From Pseudomonas fluorescens (GTDB lineage: Bacteria > Pseudomonadota > Gammaproteobacteria > Pseudomonadales > Pseudomonadaceae), in contig NZ_CP015637.1 of assembly GCF_001708445.1 (NCBI RefSeq), positions 310,001-374,000 on the forward strand: a DNA stretch of 64,000 nucleotides. Reading direction: 5' to 3'. Position 1 is the first letter of the stretch. Each line of letters opens with the position of its first letter. Of this stretch, positions 1 to 11,319 are shown one piece after another. A program made the position numbers and the translations under genes. Below the pieces are notes generated by a model. It saw only the letters and a program-made list of their open reading frames with translations, did not search any database and had not been told where the DNA came from.

Positions 1-930
1 CCGTACCATGAACGCTGCGGCAGCGGCCGTTTCTTTCAGGCCCGAGCTCGCCAGTGGCGTTTTCATGCTCTGGCCCATGGTGTCTAGCACTTCGGCCAAT
101 TGCTTGGCATCGCTGTAGCGCAGGCGTATGACGCGGGCATTGTCCAGCCGCGCAGGGGTGACCGTGTCCAGGCTACGGGCCAGTTGCACGAGGCGCTGAC
201 GAACCTGCGCCGTACCGACAATGACCAACCGGTTGCTGCGCGAGTCGGCCAAGACCTGAATGGCACCGTCGGCACTCTGCTTACCGAGGGACGCTTCCAT
301 CAACCGGGCGATATCCACCGCCACCCCATGGCGCAAGTCCACCAGCTCATAGGCATTTTTCGCTCCGGAATCCAGTTGCCTGACGACCTCGCCGATGCGA
401 CGGACGTTGCTCGCGGTGTCGGTAATCACCAAGGCATTGGCCGATACCGAAGGGCCGACATAGCCATTGGGCGAAATCAACGGTCGCACCAGCCCAGCCA
501 GATCCGCCGCATTGCTGGCGCCTAACGCAATGACCTGAGTGACAAACTGCTGCGGGGGCGATGAGTGCGGGTCCGCCGTACCGGCCAGCGATTTAGCCTG
601 GGCCACCGGTACGATGAGGATCTGGTCGCCTTGATCGATCACGCTGAAGTCATGGGCATCCAGCACGCTATAAAACAGCTGGCGCACCCCTTCACGGTTC
701 AGGGCCTGCCTGGACATGACGGTGATGCGTCCTTGTACCTTGGGGTCGAGGATGACGGTGGTGTCGAGGATGGTCGACATTTCCTCAACAACATCACGCA
801 ACTCAGCGTTATTCATCGTCAACTGCCAACGCTGCTCAGCCGCCGACGACGGCCCAACGTGTAACAACGCGCCCAACACGAACGTGCCAAATACGCCGGT
901 CAGAGCGCGCTGCCCGATGATGCGGTTCAT
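1..930 (-). CDS. gspD: Type II secretion secretin GspD (partial, N-terminal 310 residues)
   Basis: Outer-membrane secretin channel of a type II secretion system. I translated it by hand from ATG at 928-930; the 3' end lies beyond the left edge. The N-terminus (MNRIIGQRALTGV...) is a signal peptide. It is followed by an N0 domain (QRWQLTMNNAELRDVVEEMS) and repeated N1-N3 ring modules with typical motifs such as ANALVITDTASNVRRI and SNRLVIVGT. The gate and barrel domain is not in the window. The gene starts 4 bp after the gspC stop, so the two are cotranscribed. Identity as a T2SS rather than a pilus secretin rests on the adjacent gspC and the domain order. XcpQ/HxcQ subtype cannot be assigned. 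Confidence 0.9.
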   Translation of the reverse strand, partial: MNRIIGQRALTGVFGTFVLGALLHVGPSSAAEQRWQLTMNNAELRDVVEEMSTILDTTVILDPKVQGRITVMSRQALNREGVRQLFYSVLDAHDFSVIDQGDQILIVPVAQAKSLAGTADPHSSPPQQFVTQVIALGASNAADLAGLVRPLISPNGYVGPSVSANALVITDTASNVRRIGEVVRQLDSGAKNAYELVDLRHGVAVDIARLMEASLGKQSADGAIQVLADSRSNRLVIVGTAQVRQRLVQLARSLDTVTPARLDNARVIRLRYSDAKQLAEVLDTMGQSMKTPLASSGLKETAAAAAFMVR

Positions 931-934
931 GGGA

Positions 935-1441
935 CTACTCACTCCTCGGTTGTTCGACCATGGGCCGTAGATGAAGGACCGCCGTCGCTTTACGTTGCGC
1001 GTGGGCGGGCTGCAGAAAGCCCCCGCTCGCCGGATGGAGCCTGAGCAACTCCTCGCGCCCCTGACGCCACAACACCACCTGTGCAGGCTCGATGCGACGC
1101 AGCAGGCTACCTCCCGGCAAGCGCTCGCCGGCGCGGTAAAACCGCTCACTGTCGGGCCCGGCCAGCAAGGCACGTGACTCGCTGTCGCTGGCAACCACAG
1201 TGGCTCGTAATGTCAGTGGTTCAGCGCTGCTCAAGGCACCGCCCTGCGCGCTCAAGCCGAGCACCGACGCGACGGCCAGGGTATCGAGAGCGACGGTCGG
1301 CTGGGGCATGGCCGACGGAACAGGCAGCGCCTGCGCTGCCGGCATCCGCGCCTGACGAAACTGCCACTCCTGCCACGCCAACATCAGCCCATAACCCAAG
1401 GGCAGCATCAAGACGAGCACCCGCCAGCCAGCCGTCTTCAT
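935..1441 (-). CDS. gspC: Type II secretion inner-membrane protein GspC (short form)
   Basis: 168 aa. One N-terminal membrane segment (about residues 6-23, VLVLMLPLGYGLMLAW) is followed by a Pro/Ala linker and a compact periplasmic domain. That domain (ASVLGLSAQGG, LTLRATVVASDSESRALL, ERFYRAGERLPGGSLLRRI) matches the homology region that contacts the GspD N0 domain. Known GspC/XcpP proteins are longer and end in a PDZ or coiled-coil module. Here the sequence stops soon after the homology region, so the substrate-selection module is missing. It lies between the cytochrome b561 gene (7-bp gap) and gspD (4-bp gap). Confidence 0.8.
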   Translation of the reverse strand: MKTAGWRVLVLMLPLGYGLMLAWQEWQFRQARMPAAQALPVPSAMPQPTVALDTLAVASVLGLSAQGGALSSAEPLTLRATVVASDSESRALLAGPDSERFYRAGERLPGGSLLRRIEPAQVVLWRQGREELLRLHPASGGFLQPAHAQRKATAVLHLRPMVEQPRSE

Positions 1442-1448
1442 GGCGCGT

Positions 1449-1973
1449 TCACTGGCGGATCGTTTCTTGGGAAAAAGACATATTCTTCAGAACCGGGCGA
1501 CCGCTCATCTCATGCTTGAAAACAGCTCCCACGTGCAGGGCAACCAGCACCGCGAGCACCACACAGGCTTGAATATGGATCTGCGTGAACCACTCAATGG
1601 CCGTCGGATCAGTCAGCAGTTGTGCAATCAACAGGACGTTAAATATGTTGATCGGGCGGTCCATCATCAGGACTCCCGTCACGAGCACAATGCCCAACAC
1701 CAGATAAATGGCTTTATGAACAACTAACGCCACATACTCGGCTGCGCAGCGCTTTCTGCCATACGCTAAAAAACCATGAAAAAAAGAAAAATAGACTCTG
1801 AGAATAAAGATTGGAATATATAGAGCAGTCAACGAAACGTTTATAAACCCCACCCAATTCTTGGTTTCCATCGCCACATCAATAAACGCGACATAAAAGC
1901 CTGAGAATAAGGTCCACAAAATAACCACGGCCGAAATCCAATGAAGCCAAATCTGGCCGACCGAATAGCGCAT
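1449..1973 (-). CDS. Cytochrome b561 family membrane protein
   Basis: 174 aa with four predicted membrane helices. The b561 pattern is visible: SVGQIWLHWISAVVI in helix 1, a basic/aromatic loop after helix 2, VHKAIYLVLGIVLVTGVLM in helix 3, and IHIQACVVLAVLVALHVGAVFKHE in helix 4. Histidines in helices 1, 3 and 4 could ligate b-type haem. I start at ATG 1971-1973 because the family begins just before the LHW motif; the longer open frame would run back into the LPMO gene. No strong ribosome site is visible. Members carry electrons in the inner membrane. Its place between an LPMO and T2SS genes suggests, without proof, a redox role linked to the LPMO. The upstream part is noticeably AT-rich. 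Confidence 0.8.
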   Translation of the reverse strand: MRYSVGQIWLHWISAVVILWTLFSGFYVAFIDVAMETKNWVGFINVSLTALYIPIFILRVYFSFFHGFLAYGRKRCAAEYVALVVHKAIYLVLGIVLVTGVLMMDRPINIFNVLLIAQLLTDPTAIEWFTQIHIQACVVLAVLVALHVGAVFKHEMSGRPVLKNMSFSQETIRQ

Positions 1974-2029
1974 ATACGTCGTCAATTGAAAATCCACATT
2001 CAGAAAAGAATAACTGCACGATAGAAATG

Positions 2030-2059
2030 CCCAGGCAGGCTCGAACGCGCCTGCCTGGG
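2030..2059 (-). terminator. Strong stem-loop between LPMO and cytochrome b561 genes
   Basis: A perfect 11-bp stem (CCCAGGCAGGC, 8-nt loop, GCCTGCCTGGG) just downstream of the LPMO stop. Only a weak T-tract follows on the minus strand. It may terminate or attenuate transcription, or protect the 3' end of the LPMO mRNA, so that the LPMO is made in excess of the membrane and secretion genes. Confidence 0.6.
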
Positions 2060-2076
2060 ACTTCGTCAACGAACGA

Positions 2077-3537
2077 TCAGAGCTGGTCCCAGGCGGTCTG
2101 CCAATGATGGCCTACACCCGGCTCAAAGCCATTGGCGGTTGGCAGGTACTGTTTGCAGTAGCCCGAACTCGGAAACGGCTTGCACTCATACACTTCGCCG
2201 GTTTGCGGATGCAACACGCGAGTGCCTGCTTCGTAACTGGCCAGACCTTCAGGGAACACGAAGTGATAGTCCTTCGCGCCCCCTTCACCCGTCAGGTTGA
2301 CGGCCTGGGTATCCTGGCGAGTGGTACGACCATCTGTGGTGGTGCCCAGCAAGGTCATGTGGTGAAGCCCTGGCTCGCTGCGAACATCCATTTCAAGCCA
2401 GTTACTGGTGCCTTGCGCAAGCGCTTTGACGGTACCCACCGGCTTGTTGCTGGCATTGAACAGCGTCGCTTCGACATTCATATCGCGGTTGGCGATCATG
2501 GCGAAGCGAACCTTCGCGCGGCCCTTATCCAAAACGTACTCTTCGGCGAACGCCGACAGCGCCATGCGTGCCTCGGTATCTTCCTTGACGTCCATCGCCA
2601 GCTCATAACGAATCACGCCGCTGTCTTTCTGAGCGAACAGATTGTTCTTGCCTTTGACCGGCGCTATACCGCCCTGCTCATCGCGAATGCCCGCTTGAAT
2701 CAGGGTCTGGGTCTGGTTGATCTTTTCAGCCAATTTGAACGCCCAATTCTGCGGTTGGCCCTCTTCGGCATTGTCTATCGAGATTTCGACGGTGTACGCC
2801 GCGCTTTCGCCCATGGCGGTGAAGGCACGGGCCTTGACCTTGTCGCCCACCAGCAACGTGGCGGATGGCGTGATGCTACCGACGGCGCTCCAACCGCCCG
2901 GTAATTCGGGTTCGGCCAGGATATCCACGTCGACGACGTTGTAGAACGCCGCATCGGTATCACCGACGGTCCAGATACCGAGGAGCACATGAGAGCCCGT
3001 CTTGTCTTGAGGGATCACACACGCATGTTTTTCGCCGCTGACCGGCAGTACATTGCCACCCTCCACGACACAGAACGGCGTACCGTCAAACGATGCACGC
3101 TTGAGCGGCTCATTGGGGTTCCATCCGTTGCGGGTGATGAAGTACTCGTGCTTGGTGGCCGGGTGAGCCGCCGTGTACTTCCAGTCGAACGTGATATTTC
3201 GGTCTTTGATTTCAGTCTTGTGCCAGCGAGTGGCCGACTGCGCATCCATAGCCGAGAACAGGCCGATGCCACCACTGGCGATCTTACCGTCTACCGGCCC
3301 CTGCATCGGTTTACCGCCGACGCCAGCAGGAAACCCCTTGAAGGTTTCACCGACACTTTGAGGCTCGTACTGTGCACCACCACAGTCTTTATTCAGGCCT
3401 TTCTGACATTGAAAGGCGCGTGACGGTGGATCATTCAAATAACCATGCGCCTGTGCACTTTGGGAGGGTAATAACAAGGCACTTAACAATGCCAACGACG
3501 AAACACCGCCCCAACGGGAAATATCTTTTTTAATCAT
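2077..3537 (-). CDS. gbpA: Secreted chitin-active lytic polysaccharide monooxygenase, GbpA type (AA10 with CBM73-like C-terminus)
   Basis: 486 aa, started at ATG 3535-3537 so that a classic signal peptide is cleaved after SAQA. This leaves His31 as the mature N-terminal residue of the copper histidine brace (HGYLNDPPSRAFQC). The second brace histidine is in FDWKYTAAHPATKHEYF. Other AA10 marks are RASFDGTPFC and GSHVLLGIWTVGDTDAAFYN. Two middle domains (about 220-420) match the GbpA domain 2/3 arrangement. The last about 50 residues (YEAGTRV...YECKPFPSSGYCKQY...HHWQTAWDQL) look like a CBM73 chitin-binding module with two cysteines. Family members are exported by the type II system, and gspC/gspD lie just downstream. 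Substrate is probably chitin or GlcNAc-rich surfaces. Confidence 0.93.
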   Translation of the reverse strand: MIKKDISRWGGVSSLALLSALLLPSQSAQAHGYLNDPPSRAFQCQKGLNKDCGGAQYEPQSVGETFKGFPAGVGGKPMQGPVDGKIASGGIGLFSAMDAQSATRWHKTEIKDRNITFDWKYTAAHPATKHEYFITRNGWNPNEPLKRASFDGTPFCVVEGGNVLPVSGEKHACVIPQDKTGSHVLLGIWTVGDTDAAFYNVVDVDILAEPELPGGWSAVGSITPSATLLVGDKVKARAFTAMGESAAYTVEISIDNAEEGQPQNWAFKLAEKINQTQTLIQAGIRDEQGGIAPVKGKNNLFAQKDSGVIRYELAMDVKEDTEARMALSAFAEEYVLDKGRAKVRFAMIANRDMNVEATLFNASNKPVGTVKALAQGTSNWLEMDVRSEPGLHHMTLLGTTTDGRTTRQDTQAVNLTGEGGAKDYHFVFPEGLASYEAGTRVLHPQTGEVYECKPFPSSGYCKQYLPTANGFEPGVGHHWQTAWDQL

Positions 3538-3849
3538 ACAATCCAGCCCTAACACACAACCCAATAAAAACCCATACTTTGCAATATGGAAGACGTTTTT
3601 CTACGGCTACTGCAAAACGAGCGAGATGGATTTTACGGGCGTTAAAAAAAATTAATGTAGGACAAGTTGAATTATCACGATTAAAAAAACAAGCTTCGAC
3701 TAATGACCACCGCCCAAAAAGAATACTCCTACAAAAACACTGAAGTATCCCTACGATAGAAAGTCGCAACAGGAAATTTATTATTTTTTACTTAAACGAC
3801 AAGCATCACCCTCTTCGAGAAAGAGGGTGATGAAGTTCTGACGGGAGTA
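3538..3849. other. AT-rich intergenic region between gbpA and hemE
   Basis: About 310 bases with much lower GC than the surroundings and several A/T runs. It must hold the gbpA promoter (minus strand) and the hemE 3' end. I see no convincing gene: the 79-codon frame at 3530-3769 has no recognisable features and overlaps the gbpA start. No clear -35/-10 pair stands out. Confidence 0.5.
3804..3832 (-). terminator. hemE terminator stem-loop
   Basis: A perfect 12-bp inverted repeat (CATCACCCTCTT / AAGAGGGTGATG) with a 5-nt loop, 18 bp past the hemE stop. The minus-strand sequence after the stem is T-rich but not a clean T-run. Confidence 0.7.
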
Positions 3850-4917
3850 TTACTGATGGTATTGCGCGGACAACTCGTGCACGGCTTGCAGGAACGCGCC
3901 GGCATGGTCCGGGTTCACTTCCGGAGTGATGCCATGGCCGAGGTTGAACACATGCCCGGTGCCTTTGCCGTAGCTGGCCAGGATGCGGCCGACTTCGCTG
4001 CGGATCGCTTCCGGCTTGGCGTAGAGCACGGTCGGGTCCATGTTGCCTTGCAGCGCGACCTTACCACCGACACGACGGCGGGCTTCGCCGATGTCGCAGG
4101 TCCAATCCAGGCCCAGTGCATCGGCACCGGCATCGGCGATGCTTTCCAGCCACAGGCCGCCGCCCTTGGTGAACAGGATCACCGGCACTTTACGGCCTTC
4201 GTGTTCACGGATCAGGCCGCTGACGATCTTGCGCATGTAGGCCAGGGAAAACTCCTGGTACGCCGCCGCCGACAGGTTGCCACCCCAGGTATCGAAGATC
4301 TGTACCGCTTGGGCGCCGGCCATGATCTGGCCATTGAGGTAAGAAGTGACCGACTGCGCCAGCTTGTCCAGCAGCAGGTGCATGGCCTGCGGGTTGTCGT
4401 AGAGCATGGCCTTGGTCTTGCGGAAGTCTTTCGACGAGCCGCCTTCGACCATGTAGGTAGCCAGGGTCCAGGGGCTGCCGGAGAAGCCGATCAGCGGCAC
4501 GCGGCCATTGAGCTCACGGCGGATGGTGCTGACGGCGTCCATCACATAGCCGAGGTCTTTATGGGGATCGGGAATCGGCAGGGCTTCGATATCGGCCAGG
4601 GTACTGATGACTTTCTTGAAACGCGGGCCTTCGCCGGTTTCAAAGTACAGGCCTTGGCCCATGGCGTCGGGGATGGTGAGGATATCGGAGAACAGTATGG
4701 CCGCGTCCAGTTGCGGGTAGCGGTCCAGCGGCTGCATCGTGACTTCGCAGGCGAACTCCGGGTTCATGCACAGGCTCATGAAGTCACCGGCGTGGGCGCG
4801 GCTGGCGCGGTATTCCGGCAGGTAGCGACCGGCTTGACGCATCATCCACACAGGGGTCACGTCTACAGGTTGCTTGAGCAGGGCACGAAGGAAACGGTCG
4901 TTCTTGAGGGCAGTCAT
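3850..4917 (-). CDS. hemE: Uroporphyrinogen decarboxylase
   Basis: 355 aa, the usual length. It converts uroporphyrinogen III to coproporphyrinogen III in cytosolic haem synthesis. The family signature [10 protein letters not shown] is at residues 22-31. The second signature ([17 protein letters not shown]) and the active-site segment [14 protein letters not shown] are present. [18 protein letters not shown] near the C-terminus is also typical. It is separated from gltD by a terminator and a REPIN, so it is probably a single-gene unit. Confidence 0.97.
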   Translation of the reverse strand: MTALKNDRFLRALLKQPVDVTPVWMMRQAGRYLPEYRASRAHAGDFMSLCMNPEFACEVTMQPLDRYPQLDAAILFSDILTIPDAMGQGLYFETGEGPRFKKVISTLADIEALPIPDPHKDLGYVMDAVSTIRRELNGRVPLIGFSGSPWTLATYMVEGGSSKDFRKTKAMLYDNPQAMHLLLDKLAQSVTSYLNGQIMAGAQAVQIFDTWGGNLSAAAYQEFSLAYMRKIVSGLIREHEGRKVPVILFTKGGGLWLESIADAGADALGLDWTCDIGEARRRVGGKVALQGNMDPTVLYAKPEAIRSEVGRILASYGKGTGHVFNLGHGITPEVNPDHAGAFLQAVHELSAQYHQ

Positions 4918-4964
4918 GTCGGCATCCGCAAAAAAAGTGCGGGCATTTTCTCAGAGCGCGACGC

Positions 4965-4992
4965 AAAAGGCACGGGATGAGGCGTGCCTTTT
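4965..4992 (-). terminator. Terminator between gltD and hemE
   Basis: A perfect 10-bp stem (AAAAGGCACG / CGTGCCTTTT) with an 8-nt loop. The T-run is on both strands because the arms carry A4/T4. It most likely ends the gltBD transcript before hemE. Confidence 0.75.
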
Positions 4993-5039
4993 ATCTATCG
5001 GGTTGATTTACGACAATCTCTTGAACCTGCGCAAATCAA

Positions 5040-5130
5040 ATGTGGGAGGGGGCTTGCCCCGATTGCAGTGTGTCAGTCTCAGTATCTGTAACTGAACCAC
5101 CGCTATCGGGGGCAAGCCCCCTCCCACATT
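5040..5130. repeat. REPIN (two inverted REP sequences), copy 1
   Basis: Begins ATGTGGGAGGGGGCTTGCCC and ends in its reverse complement, with about 40 bp between. The same arms recur at 21005, 28765, 30932 and 33376. Each REP arm is itself partly palindromic (GGGGGCTTGCCCC). It lies downstream of the gltD stop. Confidence 0.93.
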
Positions 5131-5157
5131 TTTGACCGCATTTCAGCCTGAAATGGG

Positions 5158-6585
<1,428 letters not shown>

Positions 6586-6608
6586 TCATCAAACTCTTCA
6601 GGCGCATA

Positions 6609-9600
6609 TCACTGCGGGTTGGCACGGATGCTGGAAAGCAACGATTTCAGGTTGGCAGCCTTGGGCTTGACCAGCCAGAAACGACGCAGGTAATCATCGA
6701 GGTTCTCGGCGAGGTTACGACCCCATTCGCTGCCGGTTTCCTCGACGTACTCGTCCAGCACGTGCTGCAAGTGGTTACGGTAGGATTCCATCGCTTCGCC
6801 GCTGATCCGCTGGATCTCGACCAACTCGTGGTTGACCCGGTCGACGAAGGTGTTGTCCTGGTCCAGCACGTAGGCGAAACCGCCGGTCATGCCCGAACCG
6901 AAGTTGTAGCCGGTCTTGCCCAGTACCGCGACAAAGCCCCCGGTCATGTACTCGCAGCAGTGATCGCCAGTGCCTTCCACCACGGTGTGGGCACCGGAGT
7001 TACGCACGGCGAAACGCTCACCGGCCGTACCGGCGGCGAACAGCTTGCCGCCCGTGGCGCCATACAAGCAGGTGTTGCCGATGATGGCACTGTCCTGGGT
7101 CTTGTAGACGCTGCCTTTGGGCGGAACGATGACCAGCTTGCCGCCGGTCATGCCCTTGCCCACGTAGTCGTTGGCGTCACCTTCCAGGTACATGTGCAGG
7201 CCACCGGCGTTCCACACGCCAAAGCTCTGGCCCGCAGTGCCCTTGAAGCGGAAGGTGATCGGCGCTTTCGCCATGCCTTGGTTGCCGTGCTTGCGCGCGA
7301 TTTCGCCGGAGATGCGGGCGCCGATGGAACGGTCGCAGTTGCAGATATCCAAAGCGAATTCGCCACCGCTGGCATCGTTGATCGAGGAAGCAGCCATCTC
7401 GACCATCTTCTCGGCCAGCAGGCCCTTGTCGAACGGTGGGTTGCGGTCCACCTGGCAGAATTGAGGCTTGTCTGCCGGGATGTGATCGCTGCCCAACAGT
7501 GGCGTCAGGTCCAGGTGCTGTTGCTTGGCGGTCTGGCCTTCGAGGACGTCCAGCAGATCGGTACGACCGATCAGCTCTTCGAGGGAGCGCACGCCCAGCT
7601 TGGCCAGCCACTCACGGGTTTCTTCGGCGACGTAGGTGAAGAAATTCACCACCATGTCGACGGTGCCGATGTAGTGATCCTTGCGCAGCTTCTCGTTCTG
7701 AGTGGCGACGCCGGTGGCGCAGTTGTTCAGGTGGCAGATGCGCAGGTATTTGCAGCCCAGGGCGATCATTGGCGCGGTGCCGAAGCCGAAGCTTTCGGCG
7801 CCGAGGATCGCGGCCTTGATCACGTCGAGGCCGGTTTTCAGGCCGCCGTCGGTCTGCACGCGCACTTTGCCACGCAGGTCGTTACCGCGCAGGGTCTGGT
7901 GGGTTTCAGCCAGGCCCAGTTCCCACGGCGCACCGGCGTACTTGATGGAGGTCAGCGGCGAAGCACCGGTGCCGCCGTCGTAGCCGGAGATGGTGATCAG
8001 GTCGGCATAGGCCTTGGCCACGCCAGCGGCGATGGTACCGACGCCCGCCTCTGCTACCAGTTTCACCGAGACCAGCGCCTGCGGGTTGACTTGTTTGAGG
8101 TCGAAAATCAGCTGCGACAAGTCTTCAATCGAGTAGATGTCGTGGTGCGGCGGCGGCGAAATCAGGGTCACGCCCGGCACTGCGTAACGCAGCTTGGCGA
8201 TCAAACCGTTGACCTTGCCGCCTGGCAGCTGGCCGCCTTCGCCGGGCTTGGCGCCCTGGGCAACCTTGATCTGCAGCACTTCGGCGTTGACCAGGTATTC
8301 CGGGGTCACCCCGAAACGGCCCGTCGCCACTTGCTTGATTTTCGAGCTCTTGATGGTGCCGTAGCGCGCCGGGTCTTCACCGCCTTCACCGGAGTTGGAA
8401 CGCGCACCCAGGCGGTTCATGGCTTCGGCCAGGGCTTCGTGGGCCTCAGGCGACAAGGCGCCCAGGGAGATACCGGCGGAGTCGAAGCGCTTGAGGATCG
8501 ATTCCAGCGGTTCGATGTCGCTGATCGCCAGCGGCGTGTCCAGGGTCTTGACCTTGAACAGGTCGCGGATCATCGACACCGGGCGGTTATCCACCAGCGC
8601 GGTGTATTCCTTGAACTTGGCGTAGTCGCCCTGCTGCACGGCGGCTTGCAGGGTGCTGACCACGTCCGGGTTGTAGGCGTGGTATTCGCCACCGTGGACG
8701 AACTTGAGCAGGCCACCTTGCTGGATCGACTTGCGCGCGCTCCAGGCTTCGGCGGCCAGGGCTTTCTGTTCGGCTTCGATATCGACGAAACGCGCACCCT
8801 TGATGCGGCTCGGCACGCCACGGAAGCTCAGCTCGCAGACTTCTTCGGACAGGCCGATCGCTTCGAACAATTGAGCACCGCGGTACGAGGTGACGGTGGA
8901 GATGCCCATCTTCGACAGGATCTTCAACAGGCCCTTGGTGATGCCCTTGCGGTAGTTCTTGAACACCTCATAGAGGTCGCCCAGTACTTCACCGGTACGG
9001 ATCAGGTCACCCAACACTTCATAAGCAAGGAACGGGTACACCGCCGAGGCGCCGAAGCCGATCAACACCGCAAAGTGGTGCGGGTCACGGGCGGTGGCGG
9101 TTTCCACGAGGATGTTGGAGTCGCAGCGCAGGCCTTTTTCGGTCAGGCGATGGTGTACTGCACCAGTGGCCAGGGAGGCGTGGATCGGCAACTTGCCCGG
9201 CGCGATATGGCGGTCGGTCAGCACGATCTGGGTACGCCCGGCGCGCACAGCTTCTTCGGCCTGGTCAGCGACGTTGCGCACAGCGGCTTCAAGGCCGAGG
9301 CTCTCGTCGTAGTTCAGGTCGATGATCTGGCGGTCGAAGCCCGGACGCTCCAGGGTCATCAACGAGCGCCACTTGGCCGGGGAAATGACCGGCGAGCTGA
9401 GGATCACGCGGGAGGCGTGCTCAGGCGACTCCTGGAAGATGTTGCGCTCGGCACCGAGGCAGACTTCCAGGGACATCACGATGGCTTCGCGCAGCGGGTC
9501 GATCGGTGGGTTGGTCACCTGGGCGAACTGCTGGCGGAAATAGTCGTACGGCGTGCGCACACGCTGGGACAGCACGGCCATCGGCGTGTCGTCACCCATG

Positions 9601-11054
9601 GAGCCGACGGCTTCGTAGCCTTGCTCGCCAAGCGGGCGCAGCACCTGGTCGCGCTCTTCGAACGTGACCTGGTACATCTTCATGTACTGCTTGAGCTGGT
9701 CGATGTCGTAGAACGCCGAACCGTGGTCGTTGTCTTCCATGGTCGCCTGGATGCGCAGGGCATTCTTGCGCAGCCATTGCTTGTAGGGGTGACGGGACTT
9801 CAGGCGGTTGTCGATCGCATCGGTGTCGAGGATCTGCCCGGTTTCGGTGTCCACGGCCAGGATCTGGCCAGGGCCGACGCGGCCTTTGGCGATCACGTCT
9901 TGCGGCTGGTAGTTCCACACGCCGATTTCCGACGCCAGGGTGATGAAACCGTTGGTGGTGGTCACCCAGCGCGCCGGGCGCAGGCCGTTACGGTCGAGCA
10001 GGCACACCGCGTAGCGGCCGTCGGTCATCACCACGCCGGCCGGGCCGTCCCAGGGTTCCATGTGCATCGAGTTGTATTCATAGAACGCCCGCAGGTCGGG
10101 GTCCATGGTCTCGACGTTCTGCCACGCAGGCGGAATGATCATGCGCACGCCACGGAACAGGTCGATGCCGCCGGTGACCATCAGCTCGAGCATGTTGTCC
10201 ATGCTGGAGGAGTCGGAACCGACGCGGTTGACCAGCGGGCCGAGCTCTTCGAGGTCCATCAAATCGTTGGCGAACTTGGTGCGACGGGCCACGGCCCAGT
10301 TACGGTTGCCAGTGATGGTGTTGATCTCGCCGTTGTGGGCGAGGAAGCGGAATGGCTGGGCCAGCGGCCATTTCGGCAGGGTGTTGGTGGAGAAGCGCTG
10401 GTGGAACACGCAGATTGCGGTTTGCAGGCGCTCATCGCTCAGGTCTGGATAGAAGGCGGTGAGGTCCGCCGGCATCATCAGGCCTTTATAAATGATGGTC
10501 TTGTGGGAAAAGCTGCAGATGTAGTGATCGGTGTCGGCAGCGTTGGCCACGGACGAACGACGACGGGACGTGAACAGCTTGATCGCCATGTCCTGGTCGC
10601 TCAGGCCATCGCCCGCGATAAACACTTGTTCGATCTGCGGCAGGCGCTCCAAGGCCAGGCGGCCGAGCACGCTGGTGTCGATCGGCACTTTGCGCCAGCC
10701 GACGAGTTGCAGGCCGGCAGCCAGGATTTCGCGGTTCATGTTCTCGCGAGCGGCTTCGGCTTTGACCGGGTCCTGGTTGAAAAACACCATGCCCACGGCG
10801 TACTGCTTGGGCAGGTCGACAGCGAAATGCTGTTTGGCGACGGCGCGCAGGAACAGGTCGGGCTTTTGAATCAGCAAGCCACAACCGTCACCGGTCTTGC
10901 CGTCGGCGTTGATCCCACCGCGGTGGGTCATGCAGGTCAGGGCCTCGATGGCCGTTTGCAAAAGGGTATGACTGGGCTCGCCCTGCATATGGGCAATCAG
11001 GCCGAAACCGCAGTTATCCTTGAATTCATCGGGTTGGTACAGACCTGCTTTCAT
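6609..11054 (-). CDS. gltB: Glutamate synthase (NADPH) large subunit
   Basis: 1481 aa. Its amidotransferase hydrolyses glutamine and channels ammonia to 2-oxoglutarate. I start at ATG 11052-11054 ([11 protein letters not shown]); the longer frame adds 17 residues without family support. Cys15 in [14 protein letters not shown] is the expected N-terminal nucleophile after propeptide removal. Further marks are [16 protein letters not shown] and HNGEINT (class II amidotransferase), [14 protein letters not shown] and [15 protein letters not shown] (FMN domain), the Fe-S segment [13 protein letters not shown], and a C-terminal glycine-rich beta-helix ([17 protein letters not shown]). Upstream lie a probable sigma-70 promoter and repeated ATGTCGC motifs. 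Confidence 0.97.
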   Translation of the reverse strand: MKAGLYQPDEFKDNCGFGLIAHMQGEPSHTLLQTAIEALTCMTHRGGINADGKTGDGCGLLIQKPDLFLRAVAKQHFAVDLPKQYAVGMVFFNQDPVKAEAARENMNREILAAGLQLVGWRKVPIDTSVLGRLALERLPQIEQVFIAGDGLSDQDMAIKLFTSRRRSSVANAADTDHYICSFSHKTIIYKGLMMPADLTAFYPDLSDERLQTAICVFHQRFSTNTLPKWPLAQPFRFLAHNGEINTITGNRNWAVARRTKFANDLMDLEELGPLVNRVGSDSSSMDNMLELMVTGGIDLFRGVRMIIPPAWQNVETMDPDLRAFYEYNSMHMEPWDGPAGVVMTDGRYAVCLLDRNGLRPARWVTTTNGFITLASEIGVWNYQPQDVIAKGRVGPGQILAVDTETGQILDTDAIDNRLKSRHPYKQWLRKNALRIQATMEDNDHGSAFYDIDQLKQYMKMYQVTFEERDQVLRPLGEQGYEAVGSMGDDTPMAVLSQRVRTPYDYFRQQFAQVTNPPIDPLREAIVMSLEVCLGAERNIFQESPEHASRVILSSPVISPAKWRSLMTLERPGFDRQIIDLNYDESLGLEAAVRNVADQAEEAVRAGRTQIVLTDRHIAPGKLPIHASLATGAVHHRLTEKGLRCDSNILVETATARDPHHFAVLIGFGASAVYPFLAYEVLGDLIRTGEVLGDLYEVFKNYRKGITKGLLKILSKMGISTVTSYRGAQLFEAIGLSEEVCELSFRGVPSRIKGARFVDIEAEQKALAAEAWSARKSIQQGGLLKFVHGGEYHAYNPDVVSTLQAAVQQGDYAKFKEYTALVDNRPVSMIRDLFKVKTLDTPLAISDIEPLESILKRFDSAGISLGALSPEAHEALAEAMNRLGARSNSGEGGEDPARYGTIKSSKIKQVATGRFGVTPEYLVNAEVLQIKVAQGAKPGEGGQLPGGKVNGLIAKLRYAVPGVTLISPPPHHDIYSIEDLSQLIFDLKQVNPQALVSVKLVAEAGVGTIAAGVAKAYADLITISGYDGGTGASPLTSIKYAGAPWELGLAETHQTLRGNDLRGKVRVQTDGGLKTGLDVIKAAILGAESFGFGTAPMIALGCKYLRICHLNNCATGVATQNEKLRKDHYIGTVDMVVNFFTYVAEETREWLAKLGVRSLEELIGRTDLLDVLEGQTAKQQHLDLTPLLGSDHIPADKPQFCQVDRNPPFDKGLLAEKMVEMAASSINDASGGEFALDICNCDRSIGARISGEIARKHGNQGMAKAPITFRFKGTAGQSFGVWNAGGLHMYLEGDANDYVGKGMTGGKLVIVPPKGSVYKTQDSAIIGNTCLYGATGGKLFAAGTAGERFAVRNSGAHTVVEGTGDHCCEYMTGGFVAVLGKTGYNFGSGMTGGFAYVLDQDNTFVDRVNHELVEIQRISGEAMESYRNHLQHVLDEYVEETGSEWGRNLAENLDDYLRRFWLVKPKAANLKSLLSSIRANPQ

Positions 11055-11165
11055 AGACACTTTCTCACCAGGCTGCCTCTTATATCGAGGCAAATTTCTT
11101 TTCAATTCAACCGGTTACCTTCCACGCCGAACGTACGCCGGCTTTGCGGGGGCAAAAGGGAGGTC

Positions 11166-11194
11166 ATTGTACACACCGACACAGACGCCCACAA
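11166..11194 (-). promoter_or_regulatory. Candidate sigma-70 promoter of gltB
   Basis: On the minus strand TTGTGG (-35, 11189-11194) and TACAAT (-10, 11166-11171) are separated by 17 bp, with an extended TGTG before the -10. This would give a leader of about 105 nt. The -35 is weak (3/6), as expected for an activated promoter. Confidence 0.5.
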
Positions 11195-11199
11195 ATTTA

Positions 11200-11231
11200 G
11201 CGACGAAATGTCGCAAATCTATGTCGCATTT
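11200..11231 (-). promoter_or_regulatory. ATGTCGC repeats upstream of the gltB promoter
   Basis: The plus strand reads GCGAC-GAAAT-GTCGC (inverted pair, 11200-11214). A second ATGTCGC copy lies at 11221-11227, 13 bp after the first at 11208-11214. The repeats sit just upstream of the proposed -35, where an activator would bind. The binding protein is unknown. Confidence 0.35.
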
Positions 11232-11319
11232 ATGAAAGGTTTAAAGCGATATGCTGTGCTAGTCAAAACTTTTTTAATTCTGACCGCTACGACTCAAAAG
11301 CTACTGTGACGCAGACACC

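Noticed and set aside
3530..3769. 79-codon minus-strand frame upstream of gbpA
   Set aside because: Overlaps the gbpA start region, AT-rich composition, no motif. More likely leader or promoter DNA.
6762..11309. A 1515-codon open frame on the plus strand opposite gltB (and similar long frames opposite gltD at 5281-6693 and opgH at 60568-63138)
   Set aside because: High-GC codon bias on the real strand removes stops from the antisense frame. The translations are His/Gln/Arg-rich with no domain, while the opposite strand encodes clear conserved enzymes.
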